This document shows, one piece after another, positions 49,191 to 58,954 of a DNA stretch of 64,000 nucleotides (positions are counted from its first letter, which is position 1; the number at the start of each line of letters is the position of its first letter). Origin of the DNA: Synergistaceae bacterium (GTDB taxonomy: Bacteria > Synergistota > Synergistia > Synergistales > Synergistaceae); NCBI GenBank assembly GCA_030533085.1, contig JAUNJZ010000007.1, positions 1-64,000 on the forward strand, read 5' to 3'. A program made the translations under genes and the position numbers. A model generated the notes under the pieces. The model did not search any database and was not told the origin of the DNA. It saw only the letters and a program-made list of their open reading frames with translations.

Positions 49191-50732
49191 ATGAATCAGA
49201 AGCTTCAAACCATGCTTGATAAAAAAGCGCACATTCTGCTTCAGGGCGGGCAAGAAAGAATTAACAAGCAGCATTCCAAAGGCAAGCTGACGGCGCGCGA
49301 GAGAATAGACCTGCTGTTTGATCCCGGAAGCTTTGTGGAGTACAACATGTTCGTAAAACCCAGGGCGACGCGCTTCGGAATGGATAAGGTCGACGCGCCG
49401 GCGGACGGAATAGTGACCGGACACGGGCTTATCAACGGCAGGAAGGCTTTTGCCTACTCGCAGGACGCAACCGTTCTGGGAGGCTCGATGGGTGAAATGC
49501 ATGGATTGAAGCTCGCCAGAATGCAGGAGCTTGCGCTGGAAGTCGGAGTTCCGCTCATCGGGCTTAACGATTCCGGCGGAGGCAGATTGCAGGAGGGGCC
49601 GGGAGCCTCTGTCTACGGAACGATCTTCTACAACAACGTAAACGCCTCCGGAGTCATTCCGCAGATTTCCGCCCTTATGGGCAGCTGCGCCGGCGGCGCC
49701 TCTTATTCGCCTGCGCTCAACGACTTTATCGTCATGGTCGACAAGAGCAGCAAAGCCTTTATCACAGGTCCGGCCGTCATCAAAGAAGTTACCGGCGAGG
49801 TAGTGGACTTTGAAACGCTGGGCGGCGCGATGACGCACAGCACGAAATCAGGCCTTTCCCATCTGATGGCGAGGGACGACTATGACTGCATCGAACAGAT
49901 TAAATGCCTGCTGAGCTTTTTCCCCGATAACTGCCGGCAGCTTCCGCCGGTAACGCCGAACAGCGATGACATTTCCCGCAGGATAGAAGAGCTTAACGAC
50001 ATCATTCCGGATAGTAAGCGCAAAGCCTACGATATGAAGACGATTATCACAAAAATCGCCGACAACAACTTCTTTTTTGAAATATCTCCGCTCTACGCCC
50101 GCAATATCGTGGTCGGCTTTATCCGCATGGGCGGCATGCCTGTCGGAGTCGTCGCGAATCAGACCAGCTGTATGGCCGGATGTCTCGATATAAACGCCTC
50201 CTGCAAGGCGGCGCGCTTTATCAGAACCTGCGACGCCTTTAATATCCCGCTTTTGTCGATTGTAGACGTTCCGGGCTATCTGCCGGGGGTCAATCAGGAA
50301 CACGACGGCATCATAAGGCATGGGGCGAAGCTGCTCTACGCATGGGCGGAGGCTACGGTTCCCAAAATAATCATGCCTATCAGAAAATCTTACGGAGGCG
50401 CTACGCCGGCGATGTGCAGTATCGACATGAAGGCAGATTTCGTCATTGCCTGGCCGAGCTGCGAGCGCGCCGTTGTCGGCGCCGACGCCGCGGTGGAAGT
50501 GCTTTATAAAAACGAAATAGAGCAGGCCGCCGACCCGGCAGCCGCCAGAGAGATGTACAAACAGGCTTACGAAACGGAGTTTTTAAACCCCTATCGCTCA
50601 GCCGAGCTTGGAAAATTTGAAGATGTGATAGAGCCTGCCGAATCGAGAATAAAAATCATCCAGACGCTGCGCATGTTCTGGGGCAGAAAAAAAGAACGCC
50701 CGGCGCGCAAGCACGGGAATATACCTCTTTAA
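49191..50732 (+). CDS. Biotin-dependent acyl-CoA carboxyltransferase (PccB/MmdA family)
   Basis: A 513-residue carboxyltransferase with two crotonase-like halves. Landmarks are GKLTARERIDLLFDPGSF, the first oxyanion loop GSCAGGASYSP and VDVPGYLPGVNQEHDGIIRHGAKLLYA. The second half reads GGATPAMCSIDMKADF where propionyl-CoA carboxylases have GGAYxAM, so it may act on an atypical acyl-CoA. It could be part of a carboxylase or a Na+-pumping methylmalonyl-CoA decarboxylase. No biotin carrier or carboxylase subunit is nearby, so it borrows those. It is the last gene of the operon. Confidence 0.85.
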   Translation: MNQKLQTMLDKKAHILLQGGQERINKQHSKGKLTARERIDLLFDPGSFVEYNMFVKPRATRFGMDKVDAPADGIVTGHGLINGRKAFAYSQDATVLGGSMGEMHGLKLARMQELALEVGVPLIGLNDSGGGRLQEGPGASVYGTIFYNNVNASGVIPQISALMGSCAGGASYSPALNDFIVMVDKSSKAFITGPAVIKEVTGEVVDFETLGGAMTHSTKSGLSHLMARDDYDCIEQIKCLLSFFPDNCRQLPPVTPNSDDISRRIEELNDIIPDSKRKAYDMKTIITKIADNNFFFEISPLYARNIVVGFIRMGGMPVGVVANQTSCMAGCLDINASCKAARFIRTCDAFNIPLLSIVDVPGYLPGVNQEHDGIIRHGAKLLYAWAEATVPKIIMPIRKSYGGATPAMCSIDMKADFVIAWPSCERAVVGADAAVEVLYKNEIEQAADPAAAREMYKQAYETEFLNPYRSAELGKFEDVIEPAESRIKIIQTLRMFWGRKKERPARKHGNIPL

Positions 50733-50781
50733 GCAGCTGAGTTTGTAGTATAAAGCGATATCTGTTCAGAGCCTCATATAT

Positions 50782-50815
50782 GGCCGCGCCGCTTTCGTTA
50801 ATCCGCCGCGCGGCC
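50782..50815 (+). terminator. Terminator of the catabolic operon
   Basis: GGCCGCGC / GCGCGGCC stem followed by TTTGTTAT. Confidence 0.7.
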
Positions 50816-50972
50816 TTTGTTATCGGCGCGCATGTCCATAAACGGCCTGATGTAAATTTTTATCTTCCTCCCGCATAAAAACATTGCCAAAAATTTCTGC
50901 TCGGATACCATAAAGCTATGGCTCAATATTGAATCTCGTGGTACGATATTAAATTGGAGGGGAGTTGTATTA

Positions 50973-52682
50973 ATGGCCGAAGCCGAAAAAAAGAAGGTAA
51001 ATGTACAGAGACATAGAGGGAAAAAAGCTGATCTTACTCTTTGCCCGTTGGGCGGTATGGGGGAGATAGGCAAGAACCTTACAGTATTCGGCTATGGAGA
51101 CGACTTTATCATAGTTGACTGCGGATTGAAATTTCCTGAGGAAGATATGCTCGGCATCGATTTTGTCATACCGGATATCGAGTATCTTATGGAAAACAAG
51201 GCGAAAATCAGGGGGATATTCATCACCCACGGTCACGAGGATCATATCGGCGCGCTGCCTTTCGTACTGCCGCGGCTGGATGTTCCCGTCTATTGCACAA
51301 GGCTGGCCGGAGGGCTGATAGATAATAAAATGGCGGACGCGAAGACCGGATATGTCCCAGACTATCATTATGTTTCTCCGGGAGAGAGGGTATCGGCAGG
51401 CTGCTTTGAGGTCGAATTCATACCGGTCTGTCATTCTATTCCCGACGCCAACGCCCTTGCTATTCGCACGCCGTCCGGCGTGGTGGTTCACAGCGGAGAT
51501 TTTAAGTTCGACCCAACGCCGATCGACGGCAACAGAACGGATTACAGCACTCTGGCGCGCCTTGGGGACGAGGGTGTGCTGCTGCTCATGTCTGATTCCA
51601 CAAATATTGAAAAGCAGGGCTCGACGCCGTCTGAAAAGACTATAGGGCAGACCTTTGAGAGGCTCTTCCGCCTCTATAAGGATCGACGTATCGTTATAGC
51701 CACCTTTGCCAGCAATCTGAACCGCACGCGGATGATCATCGCGACCGCCGTCCGCTTTAACCGCAAGGTGGTGCTGGTCGGACGCAGCATGATAGCCAAC
51801 GTGGAGCTGGCGGAAAAGCTTGGGCTTATCGACGTTCCCGAAGGGGTGATAATATCGCCGCAGGAGGCGGAGCATCTGCCTGACAACAGAGTCGTCGTGC
51901 TTACGACAGGCAGTCAGGGAGAGCCTTTCTCCGGCCTTGTGCTGATGAGCCGCGGAACGCACCGCCAGGTGCATCTCGGCCCGAAGGATCTCGTCATCAT
52001 CTCGGCGACGCCTATTCCCGGAAATGAAAAGCTTGTGAGCCAGACCGTGAACCGGCTTTTCGGCTGCGGAGCGGAGGTCATTTACGAGCGTGACGAAAAG
52101 ATTCACGTCTCCGGCCACGCCTCGCGCGACGAGCTGATGCTGATGCTGAGCCTGACGCGTCCAAAATTTTTCGTCCCCTGCCACGGAGAGTACCGTCATC
52201 TGGTGCGCCACGCGCAGCTGGCCAAGGAGATGGGCGTCGCCGCAAAAAATATATTCATACTGCAAAACGGCGATATTCTGAAATTCAGCGGCAGTTCAAA
52301 GGCTGAGATAGCGGGGCGCGTACAGGCGGGGCCGATTCTCATTGACGGAGTCGTGCTCGGCGAGTTCGAGGGGAGCATACTGCGCGAGCGCCGCGAGATG
52401 GCAGAGAACGGCCTTGTCGTTGTATCTGTAACGCTGGACGACAATATGCGTCTGGCAGCGCCGATTCAGATTCAGACGCGCGGCAGCGTCTATTCCGCCG
52501 ACGACGGGAGCACATTCAGGGAGCTTGAGAACGCGGTAAAGTCCGCGTTGGCTCAGTTTGTCCGTATGCCGGGGGCGAAGCGCGAGACGCTTCCGACGGA
52601 GATACGAAAGAGGATCAGGGATGTATTTGGACGCAGCTCGCGCAACTATCCCACGATAATTCCTCTGATAACATATATTTGA
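50973..52682 (+). CDS. rnj: Ribonuclease J
   Basis: A 569-residue metallo-beta-lactamase/beta-CASP ribonuclease. The zinc motif is THGHEDH (HxHxDH). Downstream are the beta-CASP elements DSTNIEK, STPSEKTIG and CHGEYRHL. It degrades and matures RNA from the 5' end and has endonuclease activity. It stands alone ahead of the phosphate-transport gene. ATG 50973 follows TTGGAGGGGAGTTG. Confidence 0.96.
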   Translation: MAEAEKKKVNVQRHRGKKADLTLCPLGGMGEIGKNLTVFGYGDDFIIVDCGLKFPEEDMLGIDFVIPDIEYLMENKAKIRGIFITHGHEDHIGALPFVLPRLDVPVYCTRLAGGLIDNKMADAKTGYVPDYHYVSPGERVSAGCFEVEFIPVCHSIPDANALAIRTPSGVVVHSGDFKFDPTPIDGNRTDYSTLARLGDEGVLLLMSDSTNIEKQGSTPSEKTIGQTFERLFRLYKDRRIVIATFASNLNRTRMIIATAVRFNRKVVLVGRSMIANVELAEKLGLIDVPEGVIISPQEAEHLPDNRVVVLTTGSQGEPFSGLVLMSRGTHRQVHLGPKDLVIISATPIPGNEKLVSQTVNRLFGCGAEVIYERDEKIHVSGHASRDELMLMLSLTRPKFFVPCHGEYRHLVRHAQLAKEMGVAAKNIFILQNGDILKFSGSSKAEIAGRVQAGPILIDGVVLGEFEGSILRERREMAENGLVVVSVTLDDNMRLAAPIQIQTRGSVYSADDGSTFRELENAVKSALAQFVRMPGAKRETLPTEIRKRIRDVFGRSSRNYPTIIPLITYI

Positions 52683-52734
52683 TTTTGATTTATGCGGCTT
52701 TTACGCCGCATAAAAATTGGGGAGAGATAGGTAT

Positions 52735-54366
52735 ATGTCTGTTACCGCTGTTTTGCAGGTCTTTGCCGGTGTAGGTATTCTCATTTACGGCATTATCATT
52801 ATGGGAGAGTCCCTTCAGATAATCGCCGGGGATCGCTTGAGAAAGCTTATAGCTTCGCTGACCGGCACTCCCGTCAAGGGGCTTATGGTGGGAACGCTGG
52901 TCACTTCGATCCTGCAAAGCAGCAGCGCCACGACTGTTATGGTCGTCAGCTTTGTCGACGTCGGCTTTATGACGCTGACTCAGGCCATCGGCGTGATTCT
53001 CGGCGCGAACATCGGTACGACGGTCACAGGGCAGCTTATCGCCTTTGACATTACGAACGTCGCCTATCTCTGCGCGCTGGCCGGAGCCGCTGTCTGCATT
53101 CTGTGCCACAAGAAGCGCCGCAAGCAGATAGGCGTGGGAATAATCGGCTTCGCGCTGCTTTTCATCGGTATGAATATGATGCAGGAGCCGCTGAGCTTTC
53201 TGAAAGAGCGCCCCGATCTGCTGACGGCATTCGGCAGCCACCCGATACTGGCCTTTCTCGCGGGGCTTGCCATAACGCTGATAGTGCAGTCCAGCTCGGC
53301 CACGGTCGGTCTCACGATGGCGGTCGCATCTCAGGGGGTCATCCCGTTACAGACCGCTATCGTTATCATTCTTGGCGACAATATAGGCACGACGATTACA
53401 GCCGTCATCGCGTCGCTTGGGGCTAACCGCTCCGCGAAGCAGGCGGCGGCGGCTCATGTGATGATAAAGGTTCTCGGAACGGTCGCCATTCTGATAATTC
53501 TGCCGATGTATACCACGCTTATCGAGCTGACGGCGACGACAATAACGCGCCAGGTGGCTAACGCCCATACGATTTTCAATATCATCATAGCCCTTGCCTT
53601 CCTCCCGTTTGTTTCGCAGTACGCCAGATTCATCCGCCTCATCATACCTGACGATAAAAACGCCGCGGTTACCGGTACGATCTATCTGAACCCCGCGCTG
53701 ATTACAGCCTCGCGCGCGGCGGCGGTGGACGCGGTGCGCAGGGAGATGATTCACCTTGCTACGATTACGCTGCAAATGATAGACAACTGCCGCAGTATTC
53801 TTATAGAAAACAACGAGAGGCTTGTCGACGAGGTCGGGCGCGCTGAGAGCAATGTCAACGAGATGACGCACGAGATTGTGCGCTACTCCACAGAGACGGG
53901 GCAGACGGGACTTTCCTCGGATCTTTCTCTGCTGCTCAATTCATGTACCAACGCTGTCGGCGACGTTGAAAGGATCGGCGACCACGCTACGAATCTTGTT
54001 GAGATGTATCAATACCTTCAGGATCACAAGCTCAAGCTATCGCGTGTCGCTCTGGACGAGGGAAACGAGATGTTCGAGCTGGTCATTTCGGCGCTGAAAA
54101 AGAGCATTCAGGCTCTGGAGGAGGAGAACCCCGAGCTGGCTAAAGAGGCGCTGGCTCTTGAGGATCGCATCGATTACATGGAAAAGACTCTCCGCTCGCA
54201 GCATATTGCGCGCCTGAACGCAGGCGGCTGCTCGCCGGGGGCGGGGGTTATTTTTATAGATATACTGAGCAATCTTGAACGTGTGGGCGACCACGCAAAC
54301 AATCTGGCGATGGTGGTCTTTGATATTGAAAGACTCCACCACAGCACGAAAACGGTAAAGGCGTGA
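52735..54366 (+). CDS. Na+/phosphate symporter with PhoU-like tail (NptA/YjbB type)
   Basis: A 543-residue protein. The membrane part has two inverted QSSSAT motifs (LQSSSATTVM, VQSSSATVGL), diagnostic for the Na/Pi cotransporter family. The C-terminal 190 residues form PhoU-like helical repeats (DVERIGDHATN, NLERVGDHANN), which likely bind metal and adjust phosphate flux. ATG 52735 follows GGGGAGAG. It is not preceded by a real terminator, so it may share transcripts with rnj. Confidence 0.9.
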   Translation: MSVTAVLQVFAGVGILIYGIIIMGESLQIIAGDRLRKLIASLTGTPVKGLMVGTLVTSILQSSSATTVMVVSFVDVGFMTLTQAIGVILGANIGTTVTGQLIAFDITNVAYLCALAGAAVCILCHKKRRKQIGVGIIGFALLFIGMNMMQEPLSFLKERPDLLTAFGSHPILAFLAGLAITLIVQSSSATVGLTMAVASQGVIPLQTAIVIILGDNIGTTITAVIASLGANRSAKQAAAAHVMIKVLGTVAILIILPMYTTLIELTATTITRQVANAHTIFNIIIALAFLPFVSQYARFIRLIIPDDKNAAVTGTIYLNPALITASRAAAVDAVRREMIHLATITLQMIDNCRSILIENNERLVDEVGRAESNVNEMTHEIVRYSTETGQTGLSSDLSLLLNSCTNAVGDVERIGDHATNLVEMYQYLQDHKLKLSRVALDEGNEMFELVISALKKSIQALEEENPELAKEALALEDRIDYMEKTLRSQHIARLNAGGCSPGAGVIFIDILSNLERVGDHANNLAMVVFDIERLHHSTKTVKA

Positions 54367-54376
54367 GGTGCGGATT

Positions 54377-55186
54377 ATGGATTTTGACGTGATATTTCTC
54401 GGGTTTGTACAGGGTTTTACTGAATTTCTGCCGGTGAGCAGCTCCGGTCATCTGGCGCTTGCGAAAATATTTCTGGGTGTGGAGCTTCCGCCTTTGAATT
54501 ATGATCTTGTGCTGCATCTTTCTACGACGCTGGCTACGATACTATTTTTCAGCGCGGATATTATCACCTTTCTCTCGCAGTGGTGCGCCGGCTTTTTCAA
54601 CGCTGAGGCGCGCAAAAAGCCGGGCTGGAGCATTGGCTGGGCGGTGCTGCTCGGAACGGTGATAACGGGGCTTATAGGATTTTCCATAAAGGGCTTCGCG
54701 GAGGAAGCCTCGCTCAACTCGTTTATGGTTGGCGTCGGGCTTATAGTTACTGGCATACTGCTCGTCGTCTCCCGCTGGATAAGAGCGGGTTTTGGCAAGG
54801 TATCGCTGATGGACGGCGTATATGTCGGCATAGCGCAGGGCATAGCGGTAATGCCCGGGATATCGCGTTCCGGCATGACCATTATCGCGGGGCTTTCGGC
54901 GGGTCTTTCCAAGGAATCGGCCTTTCGTTTCTCCTTTCTGCTTTCAATACCTGCCATAGTGGGAGCCACGCTGATACAGGCGCTGGAAATAGGCGGCTGG
55001 CATAATTTTTCCTCCACGCTGCCGCGGGGCTGGTATCTTGGCGCTATTGCGGCCTTTTCCAGCGGGCTGCTATCGCTCTTTCTGCTTAAAAGGCTGGTCA
55101 TCGCCTCAAAATGGTGGTATTTCGGAATCTACTGCCTGCTGATGGGGCTTTCAGCGATAATCGTCACATATATGGGGGTATGGTAA
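54377..55186 (+). CDS. uppP: Undecaprenyl-diphosphatase
   Basis: A 269-residue membrane enzyme with both active-site motifs, FLPVSSSGHLALA and MPGISRSGMTI. It recycles undecaprenyl pyrophosphate to the monophosphate for peptidoglycan and wall-polymer synthesis. ATG 54377 is preferred over GTG 54368 because GAGGTG then sits 6 nt upstream. It begins 10 bp after the symporter stop, so the two are probably co-transcribed. Confidence 0.95.
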   Translation: MDFDVIFLGFVQGFTEFLPVSSSGHLALAKIFLGVELPPLNYDLVLHLSTTLATILFFSADIITFLSQWCAGFFNAEARKKPGWSIGWAVLLGTVITGLIGFSIKGFAEEASLNSFMVGVGLIVTGILLVVSRWIRAGFGKVSLMDGVYVGIAQGIAVMPGISRSGMTIIAGLSAGLSKESAFRFSFLLSIPAIVGATLIQALEIGGWHNFSSTLPRGWYLGAIAAFSSGLLSLFLLKRLVIASKWWYFGIYCLLMGLSAIIVTYMGVW

Positions 55187-55189
55187 AAA

Positions 55190-55438
55190 ATGTCTTTTAT
55201 AAAAAGTTCCTCCGTCCGCTGGGGGGTAATTCTGCTCTGTATGATACTGGGCACATGGCTGGGGCTTTTCTTTCAGAGATTCCCCGCCACGGAGGCGCTC
55301 TTTTCCAATGTGGTGGATTTTACGATTGATATCAGGCAGATAGATCTGATTATGATACGCGCCGGCCTCCTCTTTGCCATGAAGATCAATCTGGGAACGC
55401 TGATAGGCGCGATCACAGGGATAGTGATAACGAGATGA
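55190..55438 (+). CDS. DUF4321 small membrane protein
   Basis: An 82-residue protein with an N-terminal membrane helix (GVILLCMILGTWLGLFF) and a C-terminal helix (LGTLIGAITGIVIT), the two-helix layout of DUF4321 proteins that occur before maf in Firmicutes and Synergistota. No function is known. It starts 3 bp after uppP and overlaps maf by 4 bp (ATGA). Confidence 0.75.
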   Translation: MSFIKSSSVRWGVILLCMILGTWLGLFFQRFPATEALFSNVVDFTIDIRQIDLIMIRAGLLFAMKINLGTLIGAITGIVITR

Positions 55439-56031
55439 CGGAAGATATCATCCTTGCCTCCGCCAGCCCAAGACGGCGCGAACTGCTTGCCGCTCTCGGC
55501 TGGAAATTTTCCGTGGAGCCGCCGCGCGTCGAAGAGAAGATGATCTGCGGCGAGAATCCGCGGGAGCTTGCGGCGCGGCTCGCCGCAGAGAAGGCCGACG
55601 AGGTGGCGGGGCGTTTTCCCGGAAAGTGGGTTGTCGGCGCGGATACGGTTGTGGCTGTCGACGGCCGGGCGCTGGGAAAGCCGCGCGACGAGGCCGAAGC
55701 CGCCGCGATGCTGAGGCTGCTGTCCGGACGCGCTCACTCCGTCTTTACCGGCGTCGCGCTGGTAGCTCCCGACGGAGGCAAAAGGGCGGGCTGCGAGGAG
55801 ACAAAAGTTCACTTTCGCCGCCTGACCGACGATGAGATAGCCGACTATATAGCGCAGGGGGAGAGCATGGATAAGGCCGGAGCGTACGCCGTTCAGGGAA
55901 GCGGCGCGCTGCTGGCTGACAGGATAGAGGGCTGCTACTTCAACATCGTCGGACTGCCGCTCTTCCGTCTTAGCGCGCTCTTTGAGGAATTGGGACTGCC
56001 TCTCGCGGAGCAATGGAGGGTCGAAAGATGA
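55435..56031 (+). CDS. maf: Maf-family nucleoside triphosphate pyrophosphatase
   Basis: A 198-residue Maf protein. ASASPRRRELL is the nucleotide loop, VVGADTVVAVDG the second motif, and DKAGAYAVQGSG the active-site strand. It hydrolyses dTTP, UTP or modified NTPs and is linked to septum formation in bacteria. It overlaps both neighbours by 4 bp, a tight operon. Confidence 0.94.
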   Translation: MTEDIILASASPRRRELLAALGWKFSVEPPRVEEKMICGENPRELAARLAAEKADEVAGRFPGKWVVGADTVVAVDGRALGKPRDEAEAAAMLRLLSGRAHSVFTGVALVAPDGGKRAGCEETKVHFRRLTDDEIADYIAQGESMDKAGAYAVQGSGALLADRIEGCYFNIVGLPLFRLSALFEELGLPLAEQWRVER

Positions 56032-57935
56032 AAAGGATAAACAGAAGGCTTCTTCTCTGCGCGGCGCTGCTGCTGGCCGCGCTTCTCGCGCTGGCCGGAC
56101 TGACGGCGCGCCTGCGCGCGGAAATGTCAAACAAGACGGTCGCTTTCGTCTCGGAATACAGGGAGCTAGCCTCCCTCTCATACCAGAGCGGGGAGGATAG
56201 CGGCGAGATATGGAAGCGGCTCAACGCGCTTGGGCTGATGGGAGTCGCCGTATCAGAATTTACAGGCGAGGAGCTTGCCATCTATTCCCCGCTGGCTGTG
56301 CGCCTGGGGGCCGCCGCGGATATGCTGGGCGAAGAGGCCGCCGGCGCGCCGAACCGCGCTGTGCTCAGAATCAAAAAGGGGCTGCCATATACGCGGCTGC
56401 TTATCGACTATATAAATAAGAAGCTTCCTGCGTCGCGGCTGATTGACGGCGCTGCGGACTATGACTATATACTGCTTCCCGGGACTATAGACGAGTTTAA
56501 AATATCCGCCTTTATCCCTGACTTCTCGGCTCTTGAGTTCTGCCGCGCCAATAACGTGCCGGCGCTCTTCCGCCCCGGCCCCTGCACTCCGGCCTCAGGC
56601 TCGAATGTCGCCGACTCTTTTGTCTTCCTGCTTGACAATTATCCTCAAATAAGGAACCTGCTTCCGGCGGGGCTTATAGCCCCCGGCTATCCGGAGCTTG
56701 CCCCTTTGGCCTCGGTCATGAAGGAGCGCGGGATTACCCTCTCTCAGGTAGAGTTCGTCAGGCAGATAGGCGTTTCGAGGCTCGCCGCCATGACCGGCCG
56801 CCTTGTGATTCCGATGCACAGCCTCACGCGCGACGAGATAATATCGCGGAATATAAATCGCCGCTCTATCGCGGAGCGTTTCGTCAGAGCCGTCCACGAG
56901 CGTTCGATAAGGCTGCTGATGGTGCACCCCTACGACCTTCAGATGGGAGGACGGCTTGAAATATTTGCGGACGACCTTTCAATCTGCAAGGAGGCGCTGG
57001 AGGCCCGCGGCTACAATATGGGCTGGCCGGAGCCGATACCCTCGTGGCCCGCTCCCGCCGCAGGAGCCGCCGCATGCGGCCTTGTCCTTGTCTTCACGCT
57101 CTGGTTCTATATTTCGCGGATGCGCGGAAGCGAAGACGGCTCCGTATCGCTTATGACGGCGCTGACGCTCTTCGCCCTCTCGCTCGCTGTTGGGCTGGCC
57201 GTCTGGAAGCTCCCCCCCGCCGCCAGACTGCTGGGCGGGCTGTGCGGCGCGCTGGCCGCGGCTGAAGCGTCTCTGACCGCGCTGGAAAGCTCCTACAACC
57301 GCCCGCGCGGCGCGCTGTTGGGGCTTCTGATAGTGATTACCGGAGGGCTTTCGATCGCCTCCTTCTACGGCACCTCGGCGGCCGCGCTTCGCCTTACCCC
57401 ATTCTCCGGCGTAAAGCTGACGCTGCTGCTGCCGCCTCTGCTTATCGTCATACACGATTTGACGCGCCGCGTTCATCCGGAGGGATTCTGCGAGATACTG
57501 CGCAGGCCGGCGATATGGGGAGAGCTTGCGCTGGCCGGCGTTATGCTGCTGGCTCTGCTTGTCGTGGCGCTGCGCAGCGACAATGTATCGAACGTCCCCG
57601 CGCTGGAAGTCGCCTTCCGTGATTTCATGGAGCGCGTGATGCTCGTGCGCCCACGCACCAAAGAATTTCTTATCGGATATCCGGCGCTGGTGCTCTACTG
57701 GTATGTCGTGCGCAGCGGCCTGATACCGCAATACCGCGAGGTGCTGCGCCTTGCCGCCGCGCTCGCCTTCTGCTCGGCCGTCAATACCTTCTGCCACTTC
57801 CACACGCTGCTCTACCTCAGCGTCATCCGCGTCCTGAACGGCTGGTGGCTCGGTCTGCTGCTGGGGGCGGCGGGAGTCCTTCTGCTCGGCCATATCCTGC
57901 TGCCGCTGCGGCGCAGGCTGTCGCGCGGAGCCTGA
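56028..57935 (+). CDS. DUF5693 family membrane protein
   Basis: A 635-residue protein. One N-terminal helix (residues about 8-26) is followed by a TIM-barrel-like extracytoplasmic domain of about 310 residues (LYxPLAVRLGA, LPASRLIDGAADYDY, RSIRLLMVHPYDLQ). The C-terminal half has eight to nine membrane helices. The position just before csaB is conserved for DUF5693 in several phyla, and it probably works in cell-wall polymer assembly. ATG 56028 overlaps the maf stop by 4 bp. Confidence 0.72.
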   Translation: MKRINRRLLLCAALLLAALLALAGLTARLRAEMSNKTVAFVSEYRELASLSYQSGEDSGEIWKRLNALGLMGVAVSEFTGEELAIYSPLAVRLGAAADMLGEEAAGAPNRAVLRIKKGLPYTRLLIDYINKKLPASRLIDGAADYDYILLPGTIDEFKISAFIPDFSALEFCRANNVPALFRPGPCTPASGSNVADSFVFLLDNYPQIRNLLPAGLIAPGYPELAPLASVMKERGITLSQVEFVRQIGVSRLAAMTGRLVIPMHSLTRDEIISRNINRRSIAERFVRAVHERSIRLLMVHPYDLQMGGRLEIFADDLSICKEALEARGYNMGWPEPIPSWPAPAAGAAACGLVLVFTLWFYISRMRGSEDGSVSLMTALTLFALSLAVGLAVWKLPPAARLLGGLCGALAAAEASLTALESSYNRPRGALLGLLIVITGGLSIASFYGTSAAALRLTPFSGVKLTLLLPPLLIVIHDLTRRVHPEGFCEILRRPAIWGELALAGVMLLALLVVALRSDNVSNVPALEVAFRDFMERVMLVRPRTKEFLIGYPALVLYWYVVRSGLIPQYREVLRLAAALAFCSAVNTFCHFHTLLYLSVIRVLNGWWLGLLLGAAGVLLLGHILLPLRRRLSRGA

Positions 57936-57946
57936 GAGGGCGAAGC

Positions 57947-58954
57947 GTGGAGAGAGAGTTTGACGTTCTCCTTCTGGGCTATTACGGCTTCGGCAATCTG
58001 GGGGACGAACTGCTGGCGGAGGCCGCCGTCTCGCTTCTTGAGAGCGGCGGCGTAAAGAGGGAAAGGATTGCCCTTCTCTCTGCGAAAGCTGCCGAGAGCG
58101 AGAAAAAATTCGGCCTCCGCGCCTTTGACCGCTGGAGCCTCGCGGCGCTGCGGCGCGGCTGCGTGAGCAGCCGAACGCTGCTGCTGGGCGGCGGAGGGCT
58201 CTTTCAGGATAGCAGCAGCCTTCGTTCATGCCTCTACTATTACGGCGTGATGCGCCTGGCTAAAAGCTGCGGCTGCCGCCTCTGGGCGGAGGGACAGTCT
58301 GTAGGGCCGCTTCATTCCGCCGCCGCCCGTTCTGTCACGCGCCGCGCCCTTTCCCTCTGCTCTCGCATCAGCGTGCGCGACGAAAACTCCGCTGAGCTGT
58401 TGTCCTCGCTGGGGCTCGATTCCTCCTTTATCCCAGATCTTGTCCTCTCTCTGCCTATGCCGAAAGGCGGCGGGGATGGAAATTATATTCTCTTCAACGC
58501 GCGCCCCGGTTATGAAAAGCTCTCGCGCCGTGCCGCCGAAAGCGCCGATGCTTTCGCCCGCGAAAGCGGCCGGGAAATAATCGGCGTCGCGCTCGCCGAC
58601 GAGGACGAAAAAGAGCTGGAACGGCTGGAAGCTCTCCGCTATATTAAATTAAGGGATATAATTACTGTGCGCGGAGCGGGCGATTTCTCAGAGGCCGCCG
58701 CCGCTGCCTCCGGCGCGGTCGGTATGAGGCTTCACTTTCTGATCCTCTCATTCCTGAGCGGAATACCGCTTGCAGGATGCGCCTACGACCCAAAAGTCTC
58801 GGGCTTCTGCCGGCGCTATGGTATAGCCGCGCTCGACGGCGGGGCGCTTCGCCTGACGACTCCTGACGAAAGCGCCGCGAAAGAGGCCGCCGAAGCAGTC
58901 CGCGCAGAATTTGCCGCAGCAGTGCGGCTTTTGACTGGTGATATCGATGGATGA
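57947..58954 (+). CDS. csaB: Polysaccharide pyruvyl transferase CsaB
   Basis: A 335-residue GT-B-like enzyme with GYYGFGNLGDELLA at the N-terminus and AVGMRLHFLILS near the end, both CsaB hallmarks. CsaB adds ketal-linked pyruvate to the wall polymer that SLH domains bind, using phosphoenolpyruvate. The genome encodes SLH porins (20-26 kb), so this enzyme may make their anchor. GTG 57947 is the start that gives an N-terminus like known CsaB proteins (EREFDVLLLGYYG). Upstream starts give low-complexity Ala/Gly-rich leaders. It overlaps the next gene by 8 bp. Confidence 0.85.
   Translation: MEREFDVLLLGYYGFGNLGDELLAEAAVSLLESGGVKRERIALLSAKAAESEKKFGLRAFDRWSLAALRRGCVSSRTLLLGGGGLFQDSSSLRSCLYYYGVMRLAKSCGCRLWAEGQSVGPLHSAAARSVTRRALSLCSRISVRDENSAELLSSLGLDSSFIPDLVLSLPMPKGGGDGNYILFNARPGYEKLSRRAAESADAFARESGREIIGVALADEDEKELERLEALRYIKLRDIITVRGAGDFSEAAAAASGAVGMRLHFLILSFLSGIPLAGCAYDPKVSGFCRRYGIAALDGGALRLTTPDESAAKEAAEAVRAEFAAAVRLLTGDIDG

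Noticed and set aside
52690-52712. Hairpin after rnj as a terminator
   Set aside because: The stem TATGCGGC/GCCGCATA is followed by A, not T, on the plus strand, so it is not an intrinsic terminator for rnj.
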